The position numbers were made by a program, and so were the translations under genes. A model generated the notes under the pieces. It was not told the DNA's origin. It did not search any database and was given only the letters and a program-made list of their open reading frames with translations. A stretch of 64,000 nucleotides of DNA from Gammaproteobacteria bacterium (GTDB taxonomy: Bacteria > Pseudomonadota > Gammaproteobacteria > Enterobacterales > Alteromonadaceae), in assembly GCA_018825965.1 (NCBI GenBank), contig JAHKAA010000014.1, positions 1-64,000 on the forward strand, given 5' to 3'. Positions within the stretch are counted from its first letter, which is position 1. Each line of letters starts with the position of its first letter. Below, one piece after another: positions 17,501-27,047 of this stretch.

Positions 17501-17697
17501 TCGTTACTTCTCTATTTTAAATGTTGTCAATACTCAGCTCTGTGCCCCGTAGCCACCTCTCTGGCAAAACCAATAACTTCGCGCACTATATGGCTATAAC
17601 GATGGAATAGCTAATCGAATCACTTTGTATGCAACGCATGAAAACGTTGCACTCAACCTAAATCAATTAGCATCATCCACTTCGAATAAATACCTAA

Positions 17698-20600
17698 TTA
17701 CGGACTAACAAATATTTTTAACTCTACATCATTGATATGAGCAGCAGACAACCAACTAGTGATCAGTTGGAAGGACTGTAACGTCTCACTGTTGGCATTC
17801 GCGCCTAATGCTAATTGTCGAGAAAAATGTTCAGCCGAGAAACTATTTGCAGCAATAATCCAAACCTCCTTCTTAACTGCACTAGATTGCCTTCTCTGTG
17901 CTATTACATCCCATACATCTTGCAATTTATCTGCTCTTTCTTCTGAATCAGCGGCATTAAATCGTTGTCCATCAAACAAACGTATTCTTTCATACATAAC
18001 TTGAGCAGCAGCTCCAGTTGGCCATGCAGTGCTTAGCCTATTCCAGTTACCAGGCTTCAACAGTTCATTTCCACTAATCAACATTTCAATATTCTTAATC
18101 GCCTGAGAGCCCACTTCAGCAAGCGCACCGGCTGCTGATTGGGGAGCTAAAGTTGAACCACATTTTATGTGCACATAAACAAGCTTACTTTTAGAAGATA
18201 GAACAAAGTCCGCTGGCTCAGTGCCCATGTCTGTGTTGAGAACGATATCTGCATTGGGGATATATGAGCTAAACGGCCCAAGATCTGCACGTGTTGGATT
18301 TGGCAATGCATTCGCTTTCAATTTATCCAATAAGTAAAAAACAGAATCAGCACTAAATTCTTGGTTTAATACTTGATAAACACCATTCTGAAATCCTTTC
18401 TCATCAAGATTGCTACCCACTAGTTCACTCAACCCTATAACCACATTAGCCAAGATTGAATTAGTAAAGTCAAAAGCATTTTCGACTGGCAACTTGATCT
18501 GATAGAACTTCTCTTGAGCGTACCCAATGCCTTTTTCTAATAAAACTTTGTGTAACCGGTCGAATAGAAAATTACTGATATCTTCATCTGGTGTTAAATC
18601 ATCCTCTAAAGCGTATCGAATAGTTGAGTTGATTATCAGGTTAAGATGAGGTACTTCATTACTAAGCTCTATTCTGATTCTGCTATCTTCAACGTTAGGC
18701 ACAAGTAAGAAGCCATCGTCATAAATTTTATATAGAAAATCATTATCAAGTTGATATGGGTCACCATTGACTGAAATATGAAGTGGAGATGGCAATTCGC
18801 TTAGGTCAAAAATAACACTTTCGACATTTAGTGTTGTATCAACGACTATGGGTTTAGCAAAAGAATCAATAAGAGCGTTGTTAATAGTGGCGTTACCCGC
18901 TAGCACTGTATCCAAAGTTTCAAGCCAATCATTTAATTCAGATAAGCTAAACGAATACTCCTTTTGATCTGAAATACGTCCTGAATCTACACCGACATAA
19001 AAACTTCCAGACTTTTTATTTAGGCGGTCGTATGTATCTAACCTTGCTGTTGAAAGTCTGTATGATGCGTTAGCTTGCTGATCTGCTATCTGATCAAGAT
19101 TTCGTCCTTTCACAGATATACTCTCCGGGCGCTTCCTTGCAGTACTGACGGACTTACTACTTGTCTCCTTCGTAGTTGCTTTTTCACCAAGCGATAAAAT
19201 CTTAAACAATTGATCTTGTGGAATCGCCGATCCAAGCCTTAGTTCCTTGTCTCCAGCAAACCTCCTGCCCCGACTATCGAATATCGCAACAATACCGTTA
19301 GCCAGAGCCTTAAAGAGGGTAATCTCCAATGACGGTTCGAAAAAGAACTGATCTTTCAGAAATTTTGATCGGTTGAAAGCAACTGAAACAACAATATGGA
19401 TCCCGAAAGATGTAAAAAATTGCTTTGCCAGCTCACCTCCACTGTTGCATCGCCAATAAATCAGGTCTGATAAAAGTTCGATGCTAAAGTCAGGTATCGA
19501 ATTTAAAAAGCAAATTGACGCTGTTGGAATGTTTAACGAATGTTCAGGATTGAAGGCATTTAAGTCGAATTTGCTTAAAAAGCAATTTCCATAATAACTT
19601 GCATCAGGAAAGGCCTCTAAATACAGCTCTATCAACTTATTCGCATCTAGAGACGCAATAAATTTATCTACAGCTGTTCTGCTAATAAGTGAAGCGTCAA
19701 AGCTCCGATAATTTTGCCACATTTGTTCGTTTGAATTTTGCTCAAGCTCGATAACTTTTGGTTCAATATCCCCATAAATTCTGACGATACGGCCAATAGT
19801 TTGCACTAGCTCTCTACCGCTATTCACAGCATAAGTGAGAACTAACAGCTTGGCTTGCGGAATATCAACTCCTTCGTCGAGTTTACGTTGATGAATAATC
19901 ACTTCATAGTGCGAGTTTTTCAGATTTGCAGGAACTGTTGATTTAACATTTTCAAGCGAGTTTCCTGAATATTGTTCATGAATTGCAAGCACATTGAAGT
20001 CATTGTTCAACAGAGCGTAATATGCTTCTATATCTTTGAATTGACTACATTTAACTATGCATTTTGTGCCTGGATTTTCATTGAGGAAAGTACGAATCAC
20101 CGTACATAAGTTTTCAGAGAGAATATTTTCAAATTGAGGCTCTTTTAAAACGCCATCCTCAAGTGCCTTTTGAAAGGTGTATATGAAACTGGATTCAGCC
20201 GAGATATCAAACTGAAAAAGGTCGTTACGATAAGGCGTTGCCGTGATGACTATCTTGTGGGCGTGCATCCCTCTAACTAACGAACTCCATACTGGTGACG
20301 GCTCAGCATGACCCTCATCGATAATGATTAATTCAATATTTTGTCGAAGCTGCTCTAATTGCGAAGGAGTGAAAGTATTCAGTTTTTGAAATGTGGAAAC
20401 ATAGATACCGTTAAGCGTTGTATCATCTATGTTGCTAAAAGCGCGCTTTAATGAAATATCCTCTCCTGGCGCACGTTCGTTAAAGAACTTACCGTTTATA
20501 TCAGCAAATAACTGATCACAAACAGCTCGTCGATGACAAAGTACTAAGATTTTTTTTTGAGTAGCCTTATGACTTACCACGCTAATAACGCCAGATTTAC

Positions 20601-20760
20601 CAGCCCCAGTAGGTAAGCTAATCAAACAGGACTTAACATCGCCAACAAGTGGCCTTCTTAAATAATTGAGCGCTGTTTGAATACTTTCTTGTTGGCAATT
20701 CCTTAACCCCCGCCACAAAACATCATTTATAGAGAAACCACTGATATTCATCAAAAACAT
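17698..20760 (-). CDS. SF2 DEAD/DEAH-type helicase with C-terminal nuclease-like motif, fourth gene of the type I R-M operon
   Basis: The 1020-aa protein begins with an SF2 motor: Walker A LPTGAGKSG (49-57), DEGH (148-151), ITATPYR (172-178), DEGVDIPQ and the motif VI string QTIGRIVR. The rest (about 450-1020) has no family I can name. Near the C-terminus EPADFVLSSKSKLVYVHIKCG resembles a PD-(D/E)XK core in which the usual Glu is replaced by His, a variant I associate with other defence-linked helicases. The start lies 13 bp after hsdS in the same direction, so it belongs to the same operon. Base composition is more AT-rich than hsdR/hsdM, a sign of separate acquisition. It may assist DNA degradation or be an independent defence gene. 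Confidence 0.82.
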   Translation of the reverse strand: MFLMNISGFSINDVLWRGLRNCQQESIQTALNYLRRPLVGDVKSCLISLPTGAGKSGVISVVSHKATQKKILVLCHRRAVCDQLFADINGKFFNERAPGEDISLKRAFSNIDDTTLNGIYVSTFQKLNTFTPSQLEQLRQNIELIIIDEGHAEPSPVWSSLVRGMHAHKIVITATPYRNDLFQFDISAESSFIYTFQKALEDGVLKEPQFENILSENLCTVIRTFLNENPGTKCIVKCSQFKDIEAYYALLNNDFNVLAIHEQYSGNSLENVKSTVPANLKNSHYEVIIHQRKLDEGVDIPQAKLLVLTYAVNSGRELVQTIGRIVRIYGDIEPKVIELEQNSNEQMWQNYRSFDASLISRTAVDKFIASLDANKLIELYLEAFPDASYYGNCFLSKFDLNAFNPEHSLNIPTASICFLNSIPDFSIELLSDLIYWRCNSGGELAKQFFTSFGIHIVVSVAFNRSKFLKDQFFFEPSLEITLFKALANGIVAIFDSRGRRFAGDKELRLGSAIPQDQLFKILSLGEKATTKETSSKSVSTARKRPESISVKGRNLDQIADQQANASYRLSTARLDTYDRLNKKSGSFYVGVDSGRISDQKEYSFSLSELNDWLETLDTVLAGNATINNALIDSFAKPIVVDTTLNVESVIFDLSELPSPLHISVNGDPYQLDNDFLYKIYDDGFLLVPNVEDSRIRIELSNEVPHLNLIINSTIRYALEDDLTPDEDISNFLFDRLHKVLLEKGIGYAQEKFYQIKLPVENAFDFTNSILANVVIGLSELVGSNLDEKGFQNGVYQVLNQEFSADSVFYLLDKLKANALPNPTRADLGPFSSYIPNADIVLNTDMGTEPADFVLSSKSKLVYVHIKCGSTLAPQSAAGALAEVGSQAIKNIEMLISGNELLKPGNWNRLSTAWPTGAAAQVMYERIRLFDGQRFNAADSEERADKLQDVWDVIAQRRQSSAVKKEVWIIAANSFSAEHFSRQLALGANANSETLQSFQLITSWLSAAHINDVELKIFVSP

Positions 20761-20773
20761 CCTTGTTTAGAGT

Positions 20774-21940
20774 TTATAACTTGCCGGAAAAGGCTTTTTG
20801 GCTCAACGAATTGAAGATTTGATTAGCCTCAGTAAAACTCATTTCCATGCCTATTTTCGACTGTCTTAACTTAGAAACGACATCATGATAATTTTTAACC
20901 GAACCTTCATCGGGCGTAAGAATCTCAAAGTTCTTCAACTCAATGGGTGAAATATGAGGCACTGTTGTTTCTGTAGGACAGCAATGTTTTTCAAATGCTG
21001 GCGACAAAATACTTGAATATAAATAATCGGTATAACCTGGTTGTTTCGGGCGAATTCTTGCAACACGTTGAACTAAATATGTATCTCGCTCGTTTTCAGG
21101 AAAGACACATACCTTTAGTCCACTTGAGATCCATGGACGGTCCATTGCTAAAACCACATCACCAGACTCTAGTTTGTAATGGTTTAATCCCTTTAATTTC
21201 TTTGAATCCCAAAAAGCAGTATCCTTCCATTCAAAATAGCCGGTCAGAGTGTTTACTCCGCGACAAAGCCTAACTGGACCATCACTATCCTGGACATACT
21301 CAGCACTTTTGAACGCAAACCCAGTTATAACGTCAGCGAGATCAGTCAGTTTTGATTTCTTGAATCCTTTTGGATTGGTGACTGGGTCGCCGAACATATC
21401 CAAGAAAACAGCGCGGAGAAAGTCGTCGGCGAGTTGGATGGCGTGTTGGCGTTTGCGGCGGATGGCGTCGGCTTTGTTTAATATCGAGACAATCCGTTTT
21501 TGCTCGGCTAGTGGTGGAAGTGGGATTTCAAGATTGGTTAAATCTTCCTTATTAAAACCCGCTTGAGCCGCACGAGACCCGACGTTTGAAATATAGTTCT
21601 GAAAATTAGGGGAGCATAAAAAGTGATAAAGATAGTTTTTATGAAGCCTTTTTAGATCTGGTAGCGTTTTAACTAGCGCTACGTTGTAAGCACCAGCTAA
21701 TCCTGTCAGTATTTTCCCTACAGAAGCGCCATATCTCCCGATGAGAATGTCATCTTCATTACAAGTCTTAAGTGTCTTTTTGTAAGGAATAAAGACGGCT
21801 TTATCGGTCCTTTTAAAATCTTGAATTTGTAAAAGCCGAATATAACCTGACTTTTCTTCCTCAATAAACGTACTTTTAGGAGGTTGGGTTCCTCCTTGAA
21901 TATTACAAACATCAATAAAAGATACCATCGGCCAACTCAC
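20774..21940 (-). CDS. hsdS: type I restriction-modification specificity subunit HsdS
   Basis: The 388-aa protein has two target-recognition domains separated by a conserved helical spacer. The first recognition domain covers about 1-140 and ends in the family string [22 protein letters not shown]. The spacer helix ([24 protein letters not shown]) follows, then the second domain (about 195-360) and a closing helix. HsdS sets the bipartite DNA sequence recognised by the HsdR2M2S complex. Its ATG overlaps the hsdM stop by 4 bp (ATGA), showing translational coupling. The recognition halves are more AT-rich than the spacer, as is usual for this fast-changing subunit. The target sequence cannot be predicted. 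Confidence 0.94.
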   Translation of the reverse strand: MSWPMVSFIDVCNIQGGTQPPKSTFIEEEKSGYIRLLQIQDFKRTDKAVFIPYKKTLKTCNEDDILIGRYGASVGKILTGLAGAYNVALVKTLPDLKRLHKNYLYHFLCSPNFQNYISNVGSRAAQAGFNKEDLTNLEIPLPPLAEQKRIVSILNKADAIRRKRQHAIQLADDFLRAVFLDMFGDPVTNPKGFKKSKLTDLADVITGFAFKSAEYVQDSDGPVRLCRGVNTLTGYFEWKDTAFWDSKKLKGLNHYKLESGDVVLAMDRPWISSGLKVCVFPENERDTYLVQRVARIRPKQPGYTDYLYSSILSPAFEKHCCPTETTVPHISPIELKNFEILTPDEGSVKNYHDVVSKLRQSKIGMEMSFTEANQIFNSLSQKAFSGKL

Positions 21941-23517
21941 AGCATATCCTCCAGCGCCTTTAAGTCGGCCAGAATGTCGTTTTCCAGCGCGACTAATTTG
22001 CTAAGGATCACTTTCGGGTCGTCATAGTGCTGCTGGGCATACACCACTTCTTTGTAGCGGTTAATCGACAGATCGTATTTATTGCCGACTATATCGGCTT
22101 TGCTGACCCAAAAAGCTTTTTGAGTGCGATCGTTGGCCGCTGTTGTGGCCTTGGTTTTGTCGCGTTTACGATAACTGGCTACTAAATCAGGCAAGTCATT
22201 GTTTTTAATTGGGGCGCGTTTATCATCCAGGCTAAAACCATCAGCTTGTAAGTCGTAGAACCAGACATGATCGGTGCTACCGCCTTTGGTGAAAATTAAA
22301 ATGGCGGTAGATACACCAGCGTAGGGCTTAAACACACCGCTTGGTAGGGAAATCACTGCTTCTAATTGGTTTTTTTCAACCAATAACTGTCGTAATTGCT
22401 GGTGAGCATTGGACGAGCCGAATAACACACCGTCTGGCACTATGGTGGCGCTTTGGCCGCCAATTTTCAGCATGTTTTCAATCAGGGCGACAAACAGCAG
22501 CTCGGTTTTTTTGGTTTTTACTTTACGTAACAGATCCGGGCATACGTCTTCTTCATCCAGGCTGCCTTTAAAAGGCGGGTTGGCCAGAATAATGTCAAAA
22601 CCGTTTTTGGCTTCTTTTGGAAAACGTTCTTTAAAGTTTTGGCTTAAGGTGTCCTGATAGTGAATATCTGGCTGTTTAATGCCGTGCATCACCAGGTTCA
22701 TGGCAGCAACCCGCAGCATAGTGGCGTCGAAGTCGAAGCCATGAAACATATCTGTGTCTATATGGCTGCGCTGCTCTGGCGTAATTAAATCACCGGAATA
22801 CAACAAGTTCTGTTGCTGTTTGCCACACAGATCCAACAGCGGTTTGCCATCCAGCTCATAAAGCGGCTCACGCTCTACTGAATCGGGCGATGTGTACTTT
22901 TGTAGCACGTATTCATAAGCACTCACCAAAAAGCCGCCCGTTCCGGTAGAAGGGTCACAAATACGGCTGTGAATGCCAGGGTCTAACATTTCTACCATAG
23001 CGCGAATAATATGGCGTGGTGTGCGGAATTGGCCGTTAATACCTGCAGTGGTCAGTTTACTCAGTAGGTATTCGTATAAATCGCCTTTGGTGTCGCTGTT
23101 TTCCAGTGGCAGGTCGTTGACCATTTCTACGGCTTTGACCAATAAGCTTTGCTTTTGGATCATCAGCTGCGCGTCTTTCATAAACTCGGCAAATAACGAA
23201 CCTTCGTTGTCTTTGGCCGAACTTTCAGAGAAAAATGGAAACAGCTCGTCTTTCACCAACTTATAGAGCTTGTCGGCACCCAAATGCCGGAAATTTTGCC
23301 AGCGCAAATGTTGCTGCTTTTCGTTAAATCTATGGGTAAAAGTTTTGTTGGTTCTAGCCGCCAGTTTTTCATCTTTTTGTTCGTTCATATCCAGCAGGCG
23401 GGCATACATTAAAAAGGTGATCTGCTCTACCACAGTAAGAGGGTTGGTAATACCGCCTGTCCAAAATTCTTCCCAGAGTTTGTCAATTTTGCTTTTTAGC
23501 TGGCCTGTGATCATCAA
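21937..23517 (-). CDS. hsdM: type I restriction-modification N6-adenine methyltransferase HsdM
   Basis: This 526-aa protein has the N-terminal helical HsdM domain ([29 protein letters not shown] is split across its first helices). The methyltransferase domain carries motif [17 protein letters not shown] and catalytic motif IV NPPF in [12 protein letters not shown]. It transfers a methyl group from S-adenosylmethionine to adenine within the HsdS target and is needed for both protection and restriction. It starts 27 bp after hsdR and its stop overlaps hsdS. No separate promoter is obvious in the 27-bp gap, so M and R appear to be made from the same message unless a promoter lies inside hsdR. 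Confidence 0.95.
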   Translation of the reverse strand: MMITGQLKSKIDKLWEEFWTGGITNPLTVVEQITFLMYARLLDMNEQKDEKLAARTNKTFTHRFNEKQQHLRWQNFRHLGADKLYKLVKDELFPFFSESSAKDNEGSLFAEFMKDAQLMIQKQSLLVKAVEMVNDLPLENSDTKGDLYEYLLSKLTTAGINGQFRTPRHIIRAMVEMLDPGIHSRICDPSTGTGGFLVSAYEYVLQKYTSPDSVEREPLYELDGKPLLDLCGKQQQNLLYSGDLITPEQRSHIDTDMFHGFDFDATMLRVAAMNLVMHGIKQPDIHYQDTLSQNFKERFPKEAKNGFDIILANPPFKGSLDEEDVCPDLLRKVKTKKTELLFVALIENMLKIGGQSATIVPDGVLFGSSNAHQQLRQLLVEKNQLEAVISLPSGVFKPYAGVSTAILIFTKGGSTDHVWFYDLQADGFSLDDKRAPIKNNDLPDLVASYRKRDKTKATTAANDRTQKAFWVSKADIVGNKYDLSINRYKEVVYAQQHYDDPKVILSKLVALENDILADLKALEDML

Positions 23518-23544
23518 GATTCCTAAATTATTTCAAGTGAACGC

Positions 23545-26500
23545 CTAAAGAGGATTGTTTAATGTTTTTTCAATGCGTGAAGTCTGTTGTCCAAGGTCTA
23601 CATTAAATTGCCTGATGAATTGCGCTATAACATCGGCCTGAGCCTGACTGAATACACCGTCCAGCCCCATATCGTGGATGCTGGTAAAAGGCGCATCGTA
23701 CAGTTGTTCGATGCGAATGGTACCAAAACGGATCAAATAATTCTTCAGCATGCCAATAAAACGCTGTTGTTTGGCATTCATATGGGTGTGGGCTTGTTGC
23801 ACAAAGTCGGTAAAAGCATGCTCTATGGCATCTTTATTCATGCCAACAATGGTGCGCAAAATTTTATCCAAACTGGCGGATGATTCAGGGAAAAACTCTT
23901 TTAGCGTGTTTAAATCCACATTAGGGTTTTGGGTATGCACCAGTGAATTAAGCTGAGCTAAATCGCTTTCTGTGACCGGTTCACCCGCACGGATTTTTTT
24001 CAGTACTATGTCGGTGTCAAACAGCGGAGTTAATGTTTTTTCTACTTCCTGACGGAATATTTGATAATCAACAGAGGTAATTTTAGCCAGCCGTTCGGTC
24101 ACTTTGTATTCTTCAGTTTCTTCTTTAATATCCAGTACTAAATCTGTTTGGGTGTGGCTTACATCTTTATCACGCAAATGAATAATACCGCGCAGCGCCT
24201 GACGGCTCTGTTCAAGCTGGTCAAAACTAAGTTCCTGCCAATACTGTTCTTTTTGGATTTCGGCAATAGCTGCAGCTTTAGCGCGTACTTCATTTAAGTG
24301 CATTTGAAGGGCTTCAACTTTAGTGATCAGCGTTTCTTTGACCGGGTCGATTTGAGCTTTGTCGGTATAAAGTAAAGTTTGCAGAGCCACAATTTCGGTG
24401 TCCAACTTGTACGCTTCACTTTGCCCCATAATATTGCGCCATTGCATAAGCGGCGCAATTTTTTCCAGTAGCATGGCTTTGGTAGCTGGTGCAAACTGCC
24501 TGAGGCGTTTTTCTTCCTTGCAGCTTTCCACATCCTGCCAGTTATCGCGCACCGCTATGGTGTTCATATCCAGCGCGCATACGTCTGTATGGATAAGCGT
24601 AATCACCTTATAAAAGCTGTCTAAATCAGCTTTTTTCAGTGCTGTTTCGGCCAGTATTACCCTGGCTTCAAATAGTTTTTGCGTCAGAGATTTACTTTGT
24701 TTTACGTCTTCCGGCTCTGGATCTAAGTCGAAGTACTCAAAGTTTTCCCAGTGATCAAAAATCAGGAAGTGGCTTTTGTCTTTGCCCGGGCCATAGAGAT
24801 CTTTGCATAAGCGGGTGCCACGGCCAATCATCTGCCAAAATTTCACTTTGGATTTTATGGGTTTGGCAAAAACCAGGTTCACCACCTCAGGCACATCTAT
24901 ACCTGTATCGAGCATGTCCACTGAGATGGCGATACGCACACTCTTTTCATCTGTGGCTTTAAAGTCGTCTATCAGATCTTCTGCGCGTTCATATTTGGAG
25001 TGGATCACGCGGCAAAAGTTAGCGCCGAGTTGCGGGTACATCTCAGCAAAAAGGGTTGATAATAATTCGGCATGTTTAATATTACGGGCAAAAACTATAG
25101 ATTTGCCAGGCAGTTGGCCGTCTATATCCCTTAAGCCTTTCTCCATTAAATTGCGCAAGATCACTCTGTTGGTGTCTTTGTTTTTTACCGCGTCATCAAT
25201 CTGTTTGGCATCAAAATCCAGCTCGTTTGGATCTATGCCCTGCTCTTCCAATGCAGCTATTTGCTCATCGGTAAGAGTGTCTTTACTGATACCATCGCGC
25301 AGGAATTTAGTTGTGAAACTGACAATTTTGAAAGGAACTAAGTTACCTTCTTCAATGGCTTGTTCTAAAGGGTAATTGGCGGTTGGCAGCTTGTAGTCGC
25401 AACCAAATAACTCACAGGTTGAGCGGGATACCATTTCTACAGGCGTAGCAGTCAAGCCTACTTCCAACGCATCGAAGTACTTAAAGATGTCGCCATAAAT
25501 ATTGTAAATAGAGCGATGTGATTCATCGGCCACTATCAAGTCAAAATAACCCACATCATACTTCTGAAAAATACTCATCATGCCGGGATAAGTAGCAATA
25601 AATACACGAGCGCTGTCTGCCGCATTTTTTTTGCTTTTGCCCACTATATACAGCGGCTCTTTGGTGTGTTCATTAAAAGCGTTACCCGCCTGCTTGCGAA
25701 GCTCTTTGCGATCACATAAAAACAACACCCGCTTGGCCCAGCCTGCATCCAATAATCGTTTGGCAAGCGCAATAGATACCCGGGTCTTGCCTGTGCCTGT
25801 GGCTTGCACCACCAAAGCTTTGCGGTGCTTATCAACAAAACGTTCACTCACCCTGGTGATACTTTCCAGCTGATACATCCTGCCAGCCACGTCGGTATCT
25901 ATTGGGGTTTTGTTCAGATCTTGTTTCAGCTCACGTTGTTTTATCAGATACTGCAGGCTGTCTTTCGAGTAATAACCGTAAATTTTGCGGCTGTTATAGC
26001 CCTGAGCGTCATCCAGAATACGGATATCGTAACCATTGGTATAAAAAATTACCGGGCGCTGGCCATACACTTTTTCCAGCGCGTCGGCGTAAATAATTGC
26101 TTGCTGGCGGCCCTTTTCAACTGATTCGCGGGTACGTTTGGCTTCAATAACTGCTAAAGGCATTTCGTCGTCATCAAATAACACATAGTCAATACGGCCC
26201 AAACCTGATGACGTAGGTTGATAAGGAACTTCGAATTCCTTGCGCACTTGCTCTGTCGAGCTGTTGTCTAACGATACATCCCAACCTGCGGCTCGCAGGT
26301 CCATATCTATAATGCGGGATCTGGTTTGCGCTTCATTAAAATTAAAGCCAGACATGGTAGCAAAATTAGATCTAACTTGAAGTATGGCGGCTTCGTCTAT
26401 GCTCTGGCGTAACTTTGCAGCCTCTTGCTGAGCTTTTAGTTGGGCTTGCTCTGCCGCTTTTAACTCGGCCAAAGCCTGTTTTAAACGAGCCTCTTGTTGT

Positions 26501-26991
26501 TCCAGGCGCTCTTGTAATTTTTTGTTTTGTTGCGCAAATTGTGCATCAGTTTGCTCAGCCAACTTGGTGCAATCGGGGGCAAGAAAGGCAGGTAATTTAT
26601 CTGCATTCCCCTCGCAAAACGCAACGTAAAAATAGCAACTGACAAAGTAGCTTTCTTTTAGGATCCACACCGCTTCTTGCTGGCTGACTTTACCGTCATG
26701 TGCAGCCCTGTTGCCGCTTTTCCGGATTGCATGCAATTTATCCAGAATTTGACTGGGGATAACAGAAGTAAAAGGATCGGCACTGAGCTTGTCTATGATA
26801 GAGGCATTGGGATATACAGGAAGGCGCAGCCTGGTATAAATAACACCAACGAATTTTTCCATCAGGCAGCGCATTTTAACCAAAGCGCTTTGTGGATCAG
26901 TACAGGCATAATCCTGTGCAAAAGCGGCTAGCTGATAAAGCTCTGGTAGTGCTTCAAGGTGTTTAAAACTCATTGCGTGCTTCATTCCCAT
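23545..26991 (-). CDS. hsdR: type I restriction endonuclease/translocase HsdR, EcoEI-like with DUF4145
   Basis: The 1148-aa protein starts with a DUF4145-like helical domain (YACTDPQSALVKMRCLMEKF, about 1-120) and a coiled coil (about 145-200). The endonuclease domain shows GRIDYVLFDDDEMPLAVIEAKR, the PD-(D/E)XK core with Asp, Glu and Lys in place. The SF2 translocase follows with ATGTGKTRVSIALAK, VADESHRS, GLTATP and QMIGRGTR, then a C-terminal helical domain. HsdR reels DNA with ATP and cuts unmodified DNA. The ATG at 26991 has a CAGGA site and lies about 16 nt after the expected start point of the sigma54 promoter at 27018-27032. That position makes hsdR the first gene of the activated operon. 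Confidence 0.95.
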   Translation of the reverse strand: MGMKHAMSFKHLEALPELYQLAAFAQDYACTDPQSALVKMRCLMEKFVGVIYTRLRLPVYPNASIIDKLSADPFTSVIPSQILDKLHAIRKSGNRAAHDGKVSQQEAVWILKESYFVSCYFYVAFCEGNADKLPAFLAPDCTKLAEQTDAQFAQQNKKLQERLEQQEARLKQALAELKAAEQAQLKAQQEAAKLRQSIDEAAILQVRSNFATMSGFNFNEAQTRSRIIDMDLRAAGWDVSLDNSSTEQVRKEFEVPYQPTSSGLGRIDYVLFDDDEMPLAVIEAKRTRESVEKGRQQAIIYADALEKVYGQRPVIFYTNGYDIRILDDAQGYNSRKIYGYYSKDSLQYLIKQRELKQDLNKTPIDTDVAGRMYQLESITRVSERFVDKHRKALVVQATGTGKTRVSIALAKRLLDAGWAKRVLFLCDRKELRKQAGNAFNEHTKEPLYIVGKSKKNAADSARVFIATYPGMMSIFQKYDVGYFDLIVADESHRSIYNIYGDIFKYFDALEVGLTATPVEMVSRSTCELFGCDYKLPTANYPLEQAIEEGNLVPFKIVSFTTKFLRDGISKDTLTDEQIAALEEQGIDPNELDFDAKQIDDAVKNKDTNRVILRNLMEKGLRDIDGQLPGKSIVFARNIKHAELLSTLFAEMYPQLGANFCRVIHSKYERAEDLIDDFKATDEKSVRIAISVDMLDTGIDVPEVVNLVFAKPIKSKVKFWQMIGRGTRLCKDLYGPGKDKSHFLIFDHWENFEYFDLDPEPEDVKQSKSLTQKLFEARVILAETALKKADLDSFYKVITLIHTDVCALDMNTIAVRDNWQDVESCKEEKRLRQFAPATKAMLLEKIAPLMQWRNIMGQSEAYKLDTEIVALQTLLYTDKAQIDPVKETLITKVEALQMHLNEVRAKAAAIAEIQKEQYWQELSFDQLEQSRQALRGIIHLRDKDVSHTQTDLVLDIKEETEEYKVTERLAKITSVDYQIFRQEVEKTLTPLFDTDIVLKKIRAGEPVTESDLAQLNSLVHTQNPNVDLNTLKEFFPESSASLDKILRTIVGMNKDAIEHAFTDFVQQAHTHMNAKQQRFIGMLKNYLIRFGTIRIEQLYDAPFTSIHDMGLDGVFSQAQADVIAQFIRQFNVDLGQQTSRIEKTLNNPL

Positions 26992-27017
26992 TGTTTTCCT
27001 GTATCCCTCTGTCTAGC

Positions 27018-27032
27018 GCAACTTTGGTGCCA
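27018..27032 (-). promoter_or_regulatory. consensus sigma54 (-24/-12) promoter for the hsdRMS-helicase operon
   Basis: On the minus strand the sequence reads TGGCAC (27032-27027), five bases, then TTGC (27021-27018). This matches every defined base of the TGGCAC-N5-TTGC sigma54 consensus and has the required GG-N10-GC spacing. The expected start of transcription is near 27007, which gives hsdR a leader of about 16 nt that contains its ribosome site. The promoter sits 16 bp after the stop codon of a sigma54 activator gene and points the same way. Sigma54 promoters cannot fire without such an activator. No activator-binding inverted repeat was identified; it may lie inside the end of the activator gene. 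Confidence 0.88.
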
Positions 27033-27047
27033 ATCATCACAATTAGC

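Noticed and set aside
24803..25375. 190-codon plus-strand frame inside hsdR
   Set aside because: It is antisense to the conserved translocase motifs of HsdR, has no ribosome site and low-complexity Ser-rich content.
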